From contig JAHBVB010000002.1 of NCBI GenBank assembly GCA_019637805.1, forward strand, positions 1,090,599-1,154,598: 64,000 bases of DNA, in the 5' to 3' direction. The translations under genes were made by a program, and so were the position numbers. This DNA comes from Anaerolineales bacterium (lineage in GTDB: Bacteria; Chloroflexota; Anaerolineae; Anaerolineales; UBA11579). The first letter of the stretch is position 1; every line of letters starts with the position of its first letter. Under the pieces are notes generated by a model. It saw nothing but the letters and a program-made list of their open reading frames with translations. It searched no databases and had not been told where the DNA came from. Shown piece after piece: positions 16,005 through 24,351 of the stretch.

Positions 16005-17948
16005 TTGCGACAAACCCTAGCAGGCAACAAATTTTTTATCGCGCTAATTCTAATCGCATTACTCTGGGGCGGTTACGCAGCGAAAAACTACGGCGAAGCC
16101 GCGGATGATGAATCGTTGGATATTTACGCGCGCCAGACTCTGAATATTTACACACAATTCTTTCAAAAAGGGGAAATTGCACAACCTGAATACACCATTC
16201 TGGACAACTATGGCCCAGCCTTTGTAATGTTGATCCGGTTAACGCAGCTTGCTGCCGAAAAACTGGCGCCAAATCTAAGTTGGTTTAGCATTTGGCACTT
16301 TGTTAGCTTTACAGGATACCTAATAGGAGTTATCTCGTTTTATTCGATCCAACTTCGATTCTTCAGAAAGTCTGTAGCAATCAGTTCAACGTTCCTGTTT
16401 GCGACGCAGCCTGTTTTGTGGGGGCAAGGATTCCTCAATGTAAAAGATAGCCCTTTGATGGCCTTTACTTTACTGTGCGTTGCTCTCGGGATAAGGATGA
16501 TCCCGAATTCCCCCATGGCCGCTTGGGATTTCAGACAATGGCAGGAAATTCTACAGAAGGATTTCGCAAAAGTTTCAGAACAAAGGCGAGTTCAATGGAG
16601 AAAATGGTTGGCTGCGCTTGCTCTGATCACTATCCTTCTTTTCCTTCTCGAAAGTATTCTCTCTATTATTTTTACTTGGCTGTTCTCCATCGACTCAAAG
16701 ACCTGGTTAGGTGAACAAATCCGAACTTTTGCACCCTATGCAGACAGTATGCCTGTAAGCGGGTATGTGCAAAGAACGCTTGGAATTCTCCAGCTTCCAT
16801 TGTGGCTTGGGCTTGGACTTATAGTCTTAGTACTAGGCATAGCTTTTGTTAAAGCTATGCCTAGTACGCGCAGAGCTGTTAGCAGCTTTATCCAAGAGAC
16901 ATGGAAATCCAGCTGGTCCTTTTGGAGTGCACCAATTATTTGGTTTGCTGCGCTGGCAGTAGGCTTTACAACCGCTATCCGGGTAACCGGACCATTTGCA
17001 GGCATGCTAGTTATTGTATTTCTCCTGATAAGCAAGGGGCCTAAAAGTTTGGCTATCCTTCCCGCATTTGGCTTGCTGAGCATGCTTTTCACCTACATCT
17101 TTTGGCCCTACTTGTGGACCAATCCGATAGGGAATTTCATGGAAGTCATCCGTGTCATGTCCGACTTCCCCTGGGCGGGACATGTGCTTTTTGATGGAGA
17201 AGTTATTCGCGCTACTCGTCTGCCAGCAGACTATTTGCCAAGACTTTTGATCATTCAGCTCACGCTTCCTACCCTACTTTTGTTTATCGCCGGTCTGGTA
17301 GCCATTGCGAGGCAACCACGGCATGCCAACACTGCTCTCTGGGTAACTGCAATAGTCTGGCTTGTCGTCCCATTGAGCTATACGATCTTCGCTCGCCCCA
17401 CCCTATATCACAATTTTCGTCAGCTGTTATTTATGACACCTGCAATTTTTCTGCTGGCCGCTTTCGGCCTGAACTGGCTGCGTGAAGTAGTTAACCAGCG
17501 TCTCTTTGCGGCTCTGAGTTTGGTGGCACTGCTTCCTGCCTTGCTTGCTCTTATAGAGCTGCATCCTTACGAATATATCTACTATAACGAGCTGGTGGGC
17601 GGCGTGAAAGGAGCCGATGGCAAATATGAAATGGAATACTGGGGCAGCTCATTGACACATGCTATGGAAGAGCTAAACCAGATTGCGCCGAACGGTGCTG
17701 TGATTGGCTCCTGGGGGAACCAAGCAATTTCCCAACGTGTAGCCAGACCCGACCTCCAAGTGGAACTGCTAAATTACAACAATTTCAATTCCGAACTTGA
17801 CTATAAGTACGTCTTGATTCCCCTCAGAGCTGGACGAGACCGAACCTTTTTGGATGGATATCCAGAGCTATTTGTTATCGAGCGCCTAGGCGTATCTTTG
17901 ACCATAGTCAAAGAGCTTGATAACTTCCAGCCAGATTGGCAACCCTAA
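16005..17948 (+). CDS. GT-C-type membrane glycosyltransferase (GT39-like), AT-richer than neighbours
   Basis: The 647-aa protein has about 10-12 membrane spans. The first outer loop has the acidic cluster EAADDESLDIYARQTLN, matching the catalytic Asp loop of lipid-linked-sugar glycosyltransferases, and a later QGFLNVKDSPLMAF segment resembles GT39 relatives. It probably moves a sugar from a polyprenyl-phosphate donor to a protein or lipid outside the membrane. Start is TTG with a G-rich site (AGAGGGGGG) just upstream; TATAAT lies at 15978-15983. Its codons are visibly more AT-rich than those of neighbouring genes, suggesting transfer. A perfect 16-bp inverted repeat lies inside the frame. Confidence 0.72.
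   Translation: MRQTLAGNKFFIALILIALLWGGYAAKNYGEAADDESLDIYARQTLNIYTQFFQKGEIAQPEYTILDNYGPAFVMLIRLTQLAAEKLAPNLSWFSIWHFVSFTGYLIGVISFYSIQLRFFRKSVAISSTFLFATQPVLWGQGFLNVKDSPLMAFTLLCVALGIRMIPNSPMAAWDFRQWQEILQKDFAKVSEQRRVQWRKWLAALALITILLFLLESILSIIFTWLFSIDSKTWLGEQIRTFAPYADSMPVSGYVQRTLGILQLPLWLGLGLIVLVLGIAFVKAMPSTRRAVSSFIQETWKSSWSFWSAPIIWFAALAVGFTTAIRVTGPFAGMLVIVFLLISKGPKSLAILPAFGLLSMLFTYIFWPYLWTNPIGNFMEVIRVMSDFPWAGHVLFDGEVIRATRLPADYLPRLLIIQLTLPTLLLFIAGLVAIARQPRHANTALWVTAIVWLVVPLSYTIFARPTLYHNFRQLLFMTPAIFLLAAFGLNWLREVVNQRLFAALSLVALLPALLALIELHPYEYIYYNELVGGVKGADGKYEMEYWGSSLTHAMEELNQIAPNGAVIGSWGNQAISQRVARPDLQVELLNYNNFNSELDYKYVLIPLRAGRDRTFLDGYPELFVIERLGVSLTIVKELDNFQPDWQP
16831..16866. repeat. Perfect 16-bp inverted repeat with 4-nt loop inside a coding region
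   Basis: The arms 16831-16846 (tactaggcatagcttt) and 16851-16866 are exact reverse complements, separated by tgtt. The frame stays open, encoding a segment around LGIAFVKAMPST in a membrane protein. There is no T-run, so it is not a typical terminator. Confidence 0.95.
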
Positions 17949-19015
17949 CCTTCCAAGCCCGGCACCACGGCCACCGGCGACCAGGCGGGCAGCAGGGCGC
18001 GCACACTGCCAGTTTCCAAATGCCATTGCTCTTCGGGGTTCTCCACCTCCAGCACGAACAACTGGTAATTGCCTGTGCGTTGCGAGTGGAACACGATGTA
18101 TCGTCCATCCGGCGACCAAGTGGGATGCCCATCCTCCGCCTCGCTGGTGGTCAGTTGGCGCAGGTCGCTGCCATCCGGGCGCATGATGAAGATATCGGCG
18201 TTGCCAGAACGCCAGGATTCGAAGGCGATCCATTCGCCGTCCGGCGACCAGGCCGGTCGCCAATCCAGACCCCAGCTGTCCGTCAGGCGCACCAGGTTGC
18301 TGCCGTCGGCGTCCATAATGAAGATCTCTGAATTGCCCTCTCGCCGAGAAGTGAAGGCGATGCGTTCCCCGTCCGGCGACCAGGCCGGCTCATAGTCCTC
18401 AGATGGATGGTCGGTGAGCTGGAGCAGCTCGTTGCCTTCCAAGTCCATGATGAACAGCTCACGATTGCCGTCGTGCTCCGCCATATAGACTATGCGCTGG
18501 CCGTCAGGTGAAAAACTGGGGTAGCAGTCGAACCCCAGCTGAGTGGTCAGCTGTGTGGTCTGGCTGGGCTCGGCCTCCACGGCCATCAGGTAAATATCGC
18601 GCACGGACTCCGGACTGGTGATGCCGTCGTAGGCGATCAGGCTGGCGTCCGGCGACCAGACCGGCGCTTCGGCGAAGATATTGCGCATACCGCCGGTGAG
18701 ATTGAGCACATCGCTGCCATCCGGACGAATGACCCAAATATCCCGGCGGCCGCCTTCGGTGGCAGAGAAAGTGATCCAACCCAGTTGGGCGAGCTCCACA
18801 GCCACTTCCGGTTTGGCGGTCGCTACCGGTTCCGGCGTGGGGCCTGGCCGCCCGGCGGCCGGGCTGGGTGTAGTGCTGTTCTGGGCATTGGGTGTTAGCG
18901 CTGGGGTGGCTGTTGCCTGGGGGCTGCAGGCCGCCAGGAAAAAGGCGAGGATAAACAAGGAGCGCAGCTGAGAGGTGAAGCTAAGTGTCACTGGGTTGTT
19001 CCTCGATGATGTCAT
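17945..19015 (-). CDS. TolB-like beta-propeller lipoprotein (PD40 repeats)
   Basis: The 356-aa protein has a lipoprotein signal (FFLAAC), a Thr/Pro/Ala-rich stalk (about 32-70) and then about six PD40/WD40-like blades, each with a variant of AWSPDGERIAFTS and IFIMDADGSNLVRLT. It should be anchored outside the membrane. Such propellers bind proteins or ligands; no enzymatic residues are seen. ATG at 19015 overlaps the nuclease gene by 35 nt; a GTG at 18991, preceded by GAGG, would also give a complete signal peptide. It converges on the glycosyltransferase gene with a 4-bp overlap. Confidence 0.82.
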   Translation of the reverse strand: MTSSRNNPVTLSFTSQLRSLFILAFFLAACSPQATATPALTPNAQNSTTPSPAAGRPGPTPEPVATAKPEVAVELAQLGWITFSATEGGRRDIWVIRPDGSDVLNLTGGMRNIFAEAPVWSPDASLIAYDGITSPESVRDIYLMAVEAEPSQTTQLTTQLGFDCYPSFSPDGQRIVYMAEHDGNRELFIMDLEGNELLQLTDHPSEDYEPAWSPDGERIAFTSRREGNSEIFIMDADGSNLVRLTDSWGLDWRPAWSPDGEWIAFESWRSGNADIFIMRPDGSDLRQLTTSEAEDGHPTWSPDGRYIVFHSQRTGNYQLFVLEVENPEEQWHLETGSVRALLPAWSPVAVVPGLEG

Positions 19016-20258
19016 CCTGAATGATTTCCTGCGCCAGGCGGCTTAGGGTTTCACGGTCAGCCACTTCAACATGGGCGGCGCCCCAATACAGGTCCAGCAA
19101 GGCGCTGGCATCCAGGTCGCCCACGTTCTTGTCTTCCGGAATGCGCAGGCGGGCTTCCATCTGCGGGCGCTTGATCAGGTGAAATTCAAAGGTGCCGCTG
19201 GCCGCTTCGCGCAGCTCGCTTTCATCTATATATGGCTCCAGCTCGCGCGGGTAATCGATGGTCAGGCGCACGATGGCGTCTTGCATCTCTGGCTTGCCAG
19301 GCAACTTGGCGCGGATCTTCTCCATCACGCCTTCTGCCGCATCCAATCGCACGCGGCGGTCAATAAAGGTGCGAATGTGTTTCAACTGGCGCCAGGCGTA
19401 GCTGGTGGCGTTTTTCTGCAAATCCACCATCACGAAGAATTTGTCGTCTTCCACTTCGCCAAAATCCACGCGCTCGATCGAACCGGGATAGACCACAGGC
19501 GGCCCGGTCTGTCCGTCGCTCTTCTGGCTCACACGGGTGGCTTCGTTGACATCCTGCTTTTTGTGGATGTGCCCCAGGGCCACGTAATCCAGCGCAGGGC
19601 TCTTGACCAAAGCGGGAGACAGCACCAGGTCGCGCCCTAGGCTGACCGTGCGCTCGCCGCCGTATACGGCGCCCTGCACGGAGGCATGCGCCAGCAGGAT
19701 GGCAGGCAGCTCTGGATCCAGCTGGCTGAGCAGGTCTTCGATGCGATTGATCAGTCGTTCTTCAAGCTCAGCATCGGCGTGCTTGCTATCCGTACCGTAG
19801 GCAGCGATCATCTCAGACTTGCTCACCCAAGGCAGGGCAATCACTTGCAGCGGCAAATCCCACAGATCCGCCGGGCCTAGCAGGGCCGGTTTGGACACCA
19901 CGCGCACATAGGGGATGTCCAGCGTGTTGTATTCTTCCAGTGCATGGGCGCGGCCCAGGCTGGGAGAGACGTCATGGTTGCCCACCAACAGCAGCGTAGG
20001 GATGTCGGCCCGCGACAGGCGCATCATGCGCCGGCCCCATTCGCGCTGGAAGGTGGGCGCTGGATTGCGGTCTTTGTAGGCGTCGCCGCCAAACAGCACC
20101 AAGTCGACCTTCTCACTTATAGCTGTGTCTACGATCTCGTCCAGGGAGCGCAAGAAGTCCAGGACGCGCACCGGCAGGCCAGTTTGCGCATCCTGGCGGC
20201 CATAGTTGGCAATGTCGATGTGCGCGTCGGCAAAGTGCAGCACTTTCAATCCGCTCAT
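18981..20258 (-). CDS. SbcD/Mre11-like DNA repair exonuclease
   Basis: The 425-aa protein is a calcineurin-like phosphoesterase of the SbcD/Mre11 group. Metal-binding motifs in order: HFADAHID (about residues 6-13), FGGDAYKD, VGNHD, LAHASVQG and ALGHIHKKQ. Mre11-type nucleases process DNA ends with an SbcC/Rad50 ATPase, but no such partner is in this window. Start is ATG at 20258, overlapping the previous stop as ATGA; the frame extends to 20300 but those codons lie inside the upstream gene. Confidence 0.88.
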   Translation of the reverse strand: MSGLKVLHFADAHIDIANYGRQDAQTGLPVRVLDFLRSLDEIVDTAISEKVDLVLFGGDAYKDRNPAPTFQREWGRRMMRLSRADIPTLLLVGNHDVSPSLGRAHALEEYNTLDIPYVRVVSKPALLGPADLWDLPLQVIALPWVSKSEMIAAYGTDSKHADAELEERLINRIEDLLSQLDPELPAILLAHASVQGAVYGGERTVSLGRDLVLSPALVKSPALDYVALGHIHKKQDVNEATRVSQKSDGQTGPPVVYPGSIERVDFGEVEDDKFFVMVDLQKNATSYAWRQLKHIRTFIDRRVRLDAAEGVMEKIRAKLPGKPEMQDAIVRLTIDYPRELEPYIDESELREAASGTFEFHLIKRPQMEARLRIPEDKNVGDLDASALLDLYWGAAHVEVADRETLSRLAQEIIQDDIIEEQPSDT

Positions 20259-21628
20259 GGATTCACTCCCAAAGCTTCCAGCTGCCCAATGGCCGCCCAA
20301 AAATGTTTGTTCAGGCGCACGGCCTCTTGCAAGTCGGAAACCGCATTGCCCGTCTCGCCAATCGCCAAGCGGGCCAGGCCGCGCCAGTATAGGCTTTCCT
20401 CAAGCGTGGGTTGGTCAATCGTCTCAAACAGGGTGGTATTGGCCAGGCTGATCACATCCTGATGGCGGCCGCTGTAGTAATACGCCCAGTATGGGCCGGT
20501 CTGGTACCACATCATCCGGTACGGCCGCTGGGTATCGTCGTCAGTCAAGCCGGCATACAACTGAAAGGCGTAATCATAGGCGTGGGCGGCATCCACATAT
20601 TGCAGCAGGCGCACATGGCTGCTGCCCAGGTTGAACCAGGCAAAGAACTGCTGCAAGCCGGTCAAGCTGGCCAACTCTTGCTGGGCCAGCTCCAAGGCGC
20701 GTTGGTTGGCCCATTCTTCATCTGCCCAGGGGCCTAAAGCGGCGATGACCTGATCCAACTGGGCTTCGGGATAGATCACCAGGAACAAGTAGTTAAAAGC
20801 CCGCCACTGGTCTTGAAATTCTTCATAAGAAGAGCGCAGGTTGGCGCCGGTGCCGTTGTCACCCGTGCGCAAGTACACATCCTGCACGATGAATTCTTGG
20901 CTGGCCTCGTCATAGCCGGTGACGAACAGGTAGTGGCCCAACCAGCTGACCCTGCCAGAGGCGTCGCGCTCGGAATAGCCCTTCTCCACTACCACCGGGA
21001 AGCCGGCGGCCAGCAGCTGCTTGACGGTATCGAGCTCCCCGCCCACTCGAATGACCGCCTGCAAGCCGGGCACCTGCGTATCGACAAAGTCTTCCAGCTC
21101 GTAGGGCATCACATTCTTGTCAGGGCGGCCGCGCTCGACGCGGTTGAGGTTGGGGTCTTGGATGCCAGGCTTGACGTAGTCTTCCACATCGTTGCGCGTG
21201 CCAGCCCAGTCCCAATAGGTCAGGGCCATCGCCAGGGTGGCCGGGCCGCACAGGTTCCAGCCGCCGTGCTGGTCAATATAGCGGAAGCCGGTCAGACTGA
21301 CCGAGGGCGGCAGCGGCGGCCGGGTGGCCAGCGCCGTGGGCGTGGGGCCGGCCGGTGTGTGCGTGGCCTGCGGCGTCAGGGCCGCGGACGGTTGGGTGTT
21401 GGAGACCTGCGCCGGCACGAAGATGGCTTCCTCCGGCGGGCGGAAGAAGTAGACAATGCTGGCGCGCAGGCTATCCAGCCGCCAGGCGAGCGCATTATGC
21501 ACAAAAGGGATGTGGTAGATCAGATAGAGCAGCGCCAAAACGCCGAGAATGGCGGCAAGCGACCGCCAAGGGTTGCGAGACCGGCCTGGCGGTGAATAAC
21601 GGCGGAAAAACGGATTGTTCGACTGCAC
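20255..21628 (-). CDS. Membrane-anchored C39-type peptidase-like protein with TPR tail
   Basis: The 457-aa protein has a cytoplasmic N-terminus, one membrane span (about 22-40), a Pro/Thr/Ala-rich linker (about 75-110), a papain-like C39_2 domain and a helical TPR-like C-terminus (about 300-457). The likely triad is Cys127 (WNLCGPATLAMAL), His232 (LGHYLFVTGYD) and Asp250 (FIVQDVY). It should act outside the membrane; the substrate is unknown. Start is GTG, 9 nt after TATAAT (21638-21643 on this strand), so the leader is minimal. It is the first gene of an overlapping trio with the SbcD-like and propeller genes. Confidence 0.78.
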   Translation of the reverse strand: MQSNNPFFRRYSPPGRSRNPWRSLAAILGVLALLYLIYHIPFVHNALAWRLDSLRASIVYFFRPPEEAIFVPAQVSNTQPSAALTPQATHTPAGPTPTALATRPPLPPSVSLTGFRYIDQHGGWNLCGPATLAMALTYWDWAGTRNDVEDYVKPGIQDPNLNRVERGRPDKNVMPYELEDFVDTQVPGLQAVIRVGGELDTVKQLLAAGFPVVVEKGYSERDASGRVSWLGHYLFVTGYDEASQEFIVQDVYLRTGDNGTGANLRSSYEEFQDQWRAFNYLFLVIYPEAQLDQVIAALGPWADEEWANQRALELAQQELASLTGLQQFFAWFNLGSSHVRLLQYVDAAHAYDYAFQLYAGLTDDDTQRPYRMMWYQTGPYWAYYYSGRHQDVISLANTTLFETIDQPTLEESLYWRGLARLAIGETGNAVSDLQEAVRLNKHFWAAIGQLEALGVNP

Positions 21629-21687
21629 GGTGCGCGGATTATATCAGCCGGGCATTAAGCCCAAATAAACCACCCCTGCGAGCGCGC

Positions 21688-22515
21688 TTAGGTTTTGGTT
21701 TTGCGTTCCGCGGCAACCGCCCCGAGGCTGGCTTTTTCCACCAGGCCAGGTGACAGCCGCCCCAGGTACCACACCAAGCGGGCGCGCCCCGGGGCGACAA
21801 TTGTGGCAAGGTTTTTCTCTACACCGCGCAGGGCTTCTTCCGCAAATTTCTCCACGGAATAAGGCGGGCCGGCCAGCTCCGTAAGGAAACGCCGCACATT
21901 GGGTTTCCAGGGCATGCCGGCCAGGTCGGCAGGCGGCTCCGCATCCAGCATCGGTGTTTCCACGGAGGCTGGGCAGAGCACACTGACACGCACGCCAAAC
22001 TCAGCAGCCTCAATGCGCAAGCTGGCGCTCAGGCCCACGATGGCATGTTTGGTCATCGAATAGGGCGTCAGCAGCGGTGCAGGCCCGAGCCCGGCCAGGG
22101 AAGCTGTGTTGATAATGTGGCCCCCACCCTGCTGCACCATGACTGGATAAGCAGCGGCCACCCCATTGACTGTGCCGCGGATATTGAGATCAATAATGCG
22201 GTCCCAAGCTTGTGGGGGCAGCTCAAAGACCTCACCTGCGATCCCCATGCCCGCATTGTTAAAAAGATAGTCCAAGCGGCCATGCTGCTTGACTACCGCG
22301 GCGACACACTTGCTGAAGGCTTCCCCGTTGCGCACATCCAGCTGCACGGCCGTGGCGCGCTCTCCAATTTCAGCCGCTGCGGCCTCAGCAGCTGCCAGGT
22401 TGATGTCAGCCAAATAAACACTACCGCCGCGAGAGGCGATGGCCTTGGCCAAAGCGCGGCCTATGCCCGAAGCGCCGCCGGTAACTATCGCCACACTATC
22501 TTTCCACTTATCCAT
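21688..22515 (-). CDS. Short-chain dehydrogenase/reductase
   Basis: The 275-aa protein is a classical SDR: cofactor motif TGGASGIG (12-19), Asp37 at the end of strand 2 suggesting NAD(H), NNAG (86-89) and catalytic Ser139, Tyr152 and Lys156 (YSMTK). The C-terminus carries a longer membrane-affine tail, as in SDRs acting on lipophilic substrates. A strong ribosome site (AGGAGGTGATCT) precedes ATG. It is divergent from the DEAD-box helicase gene. Substrate unknown. Confidence 0.88.
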   Translation of the reverse strand: MDKWKDSVAIVTGGASGIGRALAKAIASRGGSVYLADINLAAAEAAAAEIGERATAVQLDVRNGEAFSKCVAAVVKQHGRLDYLFNNAGMGIAGEVFELPPQAWDRIIDLNIRGTVNGVAAAYPVMVQQGGGHIINTASLAGLGPAPLLTPYSMTKHAIVGLSASLRIEAAEFGVRVSVLCPASVETPMLDAEPPADLAGMPWKPNVRRFLTELAGPPYSVEKFAEEALRGVEKNLATIVAPGRARLVWYLGRLSPGLVEKASLGAVAAERKTKT

Positions 22516-22622
22516 AGATCACCTCCTGAAAATAGAACATTGATTATCGCGCAGTTTCGAACTGAACAAAGGAGTAGAACTATAATTAGGCACCTTATCC
22601 CCGCATTCAATGAGAGTTCATA

Positions 22623-24071
22623 TTGTCACTGCAAGAACCTGACCCACAACATTTAGAAATCCCTCAAGACGGCCTGCCGGCCACCAAACTGGCAGAGCTC
22701 TCTGCACGCATCCAACAAGCCGCCCAGCAGGTAGGTTGGTCAGAGCTAGCCCCTGTGCAAGCCATGGCCGTGCCCTACTTGCTGGCTGGACAAGATCTGA
22801 TGGTCCAGGCTCGCACCGGCAGCGGCAAGACCGGCGCTTTTCTGCTGCCTATGCTGGACCGCCTGGACCCAGCGCTAAAACAAGCCCAAGCGCTGGTGCT
22901 GGTGCCCACCCGAGAACTGGCCAGCCAGGTGACCGACGAAGCCACCAAGCTGTTCGCTGACACCGGCTTGGAGGTGGTGCCGGTCTATGGTGGCGTGGGC
23001 TACCAGCAACAGATAGACGGCTTCCAACGCGGCGCTCAGCTGGTGGTGGGTACCCCCGGCCGGGTCCTGGACCACTTGTTGAAGCGCAATTTAAAGCTGG
23101 ATCATTTGAAGCTGCTGGTCATGGACGAAGCCGACCGCATGCTCTCGATGGGCTTCTACCAGGACATGCTAGAGGTGCAAAGTTACCTGCCCAGCAAGGG
23201 TGTGCAAGGCAGCATGTTCTCCGCCACCTTCCCGGCCAATGTGCAGCGCCTAGCCGAGCGTTTCCTCGACAAACCCGCCTTTCTCAGCCTGAGCCGTGAC
23301 CATGTGCATGTGACCGATGTGCAGCATGTGATGATGAAAGCGGCGCGCATGGACAAGGACCGCGCCCTGGTGCGCCTGCTGGAGATTGACAATCCGCCTC
23401 AGGCGCTGATCTTCTGCAATACCAAAACACGCGTCACCTATGTGACTACCGTGCTGCAGCGTTTCGGCTATAACGCCGCAGAAATGAGCTCAGAGCTTTC
23501 CCAAGCGGCCCGGGAGCGCGTGCTGCAGCAACTCAAAGACGGACATGTGCGCTTCGTTGTGGCTACGGATGTGGCTGCCCGCGGCATTGACATCCAGGAC
23601 CTGGGCTATGTGGTGCTGTACGAACCGCCCGAGGATCCCGAGCTCTACATCCACCGGGCCGGGCGCACCGGCCGGGCCGGCGCCAGCGGCATCGCCATCA
23701 GCCTGATCATGGGCTTGGAAGAACGTGAGCTTAAGAAGATCGCGTCAATCTATAAAATCGAGTTCCAGGAACGCCCCGCCCCCACCGACGAAGATGTCGC
23801 CCGGGTGGTTAGCGAGCGCATGATCGCCATTCTCGAAGGCCAACTGCGCACCCGAGACAAACTGCAAACTGAACGCATGCAGCGCTTCATGCAGCTGAGC
23901 GCACAGCTGGCCGAAAGCGAGGAGGGGCGCGCCTTGCTGGCCATGATCCTGGACGACCGTTACTACGCCGCCACGCAAGCGGGCACTCCCGTGGAAGCGC
24001 AGGAAAGGGTCAAGCCCACATCCGACGGCAGCGGGCAGCAAAAGCGCCGTCACAGGAGCGGACGGCGCTAG
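22623..24071 (+). CDS. DEAD-box RNA helicase
   Basis: The 482-aa protein has the full helicase set: Q-motif region (WSELAPVQAMAVP), Walker A ARTGSGKT (about 63-70), PTREL, TPGR, DEAD (about 167-170), SAT, ARGID and HRAGRTGR (about 343-350). The tail after residue 400 is helical and ends in a basic QQKRRHRSGRR segment likely to bind RNA. The family unwinds RNA in ribosome assembly and decay. Start TTG at 22623 follows a weak GAGAG site; a TATAAT box lies at 22581-22586. Confidence 0.9.
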   Translation: MSLQEPDPQHLEIPQDGLPATKLAELSARIQQAAQQVGWSELAPVQAMAVPYLLAGQDLMVQARTGSGKTGAFLLPMLDRLDPALKQAQALVLVPTRELASQVTDEATKLFADTGLEVVPVYGGVGYQQQIDGFQRGAQLVVGTPGRVLDHLLKRNLKLDHLKLLVMDEADRMLSMGFYQDMLEVQSYLPSKGVQGSMFSATFPANVQRLAERFLDKPAFLSLSRDHVHVTDVQHVMMKAARMDKDRALVRLLEIDNPPQALIFCNTKTRVTYVTTVLQRFGYNAAEMSSELSQAARERVLQQLKDGHVRFVVATDVAARGIDIQDLGYVVLYEPPEDPELYIHRAGRTGRAGASGIAISLIMGLEERELKKIASIYKIEFQERPAPTDEDVARVVSERMIAILEGQLRTRDKLQTERMQRFMQLSAQLAESEEGRALLAMILDDRYYAATQAGTPVEAQERVKPTSDGSGQQKRRHRSGRR

Positions 24072-24096
24072 CATCAAAATTCAGGTGAGGTGAAAG

Positions 24097-24258
24097 TTAC
24101 GGAGCGGCTTCCACAGCCGGCAGGCTGCGGGGGGTGGTGATGGGCGCGTCAATATAAGCCGCCTGCTGAACACCGGTCCAGACCAGGAAGCTAAGAATCA
24201 CCGTAAACATCACCACGACGAAAATAACGATCGATCTTTCGGTCTTGCCTAGTGCCAC
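24097..24258 (-). CDS. 53-aa single-span membrane peptide, unknown function
   Basis: A GTG-started frame of 53 residues is preceded by AGAGGTG at 6-nt spacing. It has a short polar N-terminus (MALGKTERS), one strong hydrophobic span (IVIFVVVMFTVILSFLVW, residues 10-27) and an extracytoplasmic Pro/Thr-rich tail ending VEAAP. The clean ribosome site and classical topology argue for a real gene. It lies just downstream of the terminator of the secreted Cys/Leu-motif protein, so it could be made by read-through. Confidence 0.65.
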   Translation of the reverse strand: MALGKTERSIVIFVVVMFTVILSFLVWTGVQQAAYIDAPITTPRSLPAVEAAP

Positions 24259-24274
24259 AGTTCACCTCTGAAAG

Positions 24275-24315
24275 TAAAAATTAGAGCGTTGCTCAACTGA
24301 AAGCAACGCTCTAAT
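24275..24315 (-). terminator. Intrinsic terminator of the 24352-24999 gene
   Basis: Arms 24280-24293 and 24302-24315 give a perfect 14-bp stem with an 8-nt loop. On the minus strand the stem is followed by a T-run (24280-24276), so it ends transcripts coming from the gene at 24352-24999. Confidence 0.85.
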
Positions 24316-24351
24316 TGTAAAGCCTAACAGCCGCTTTGTGTTATCCGACGG

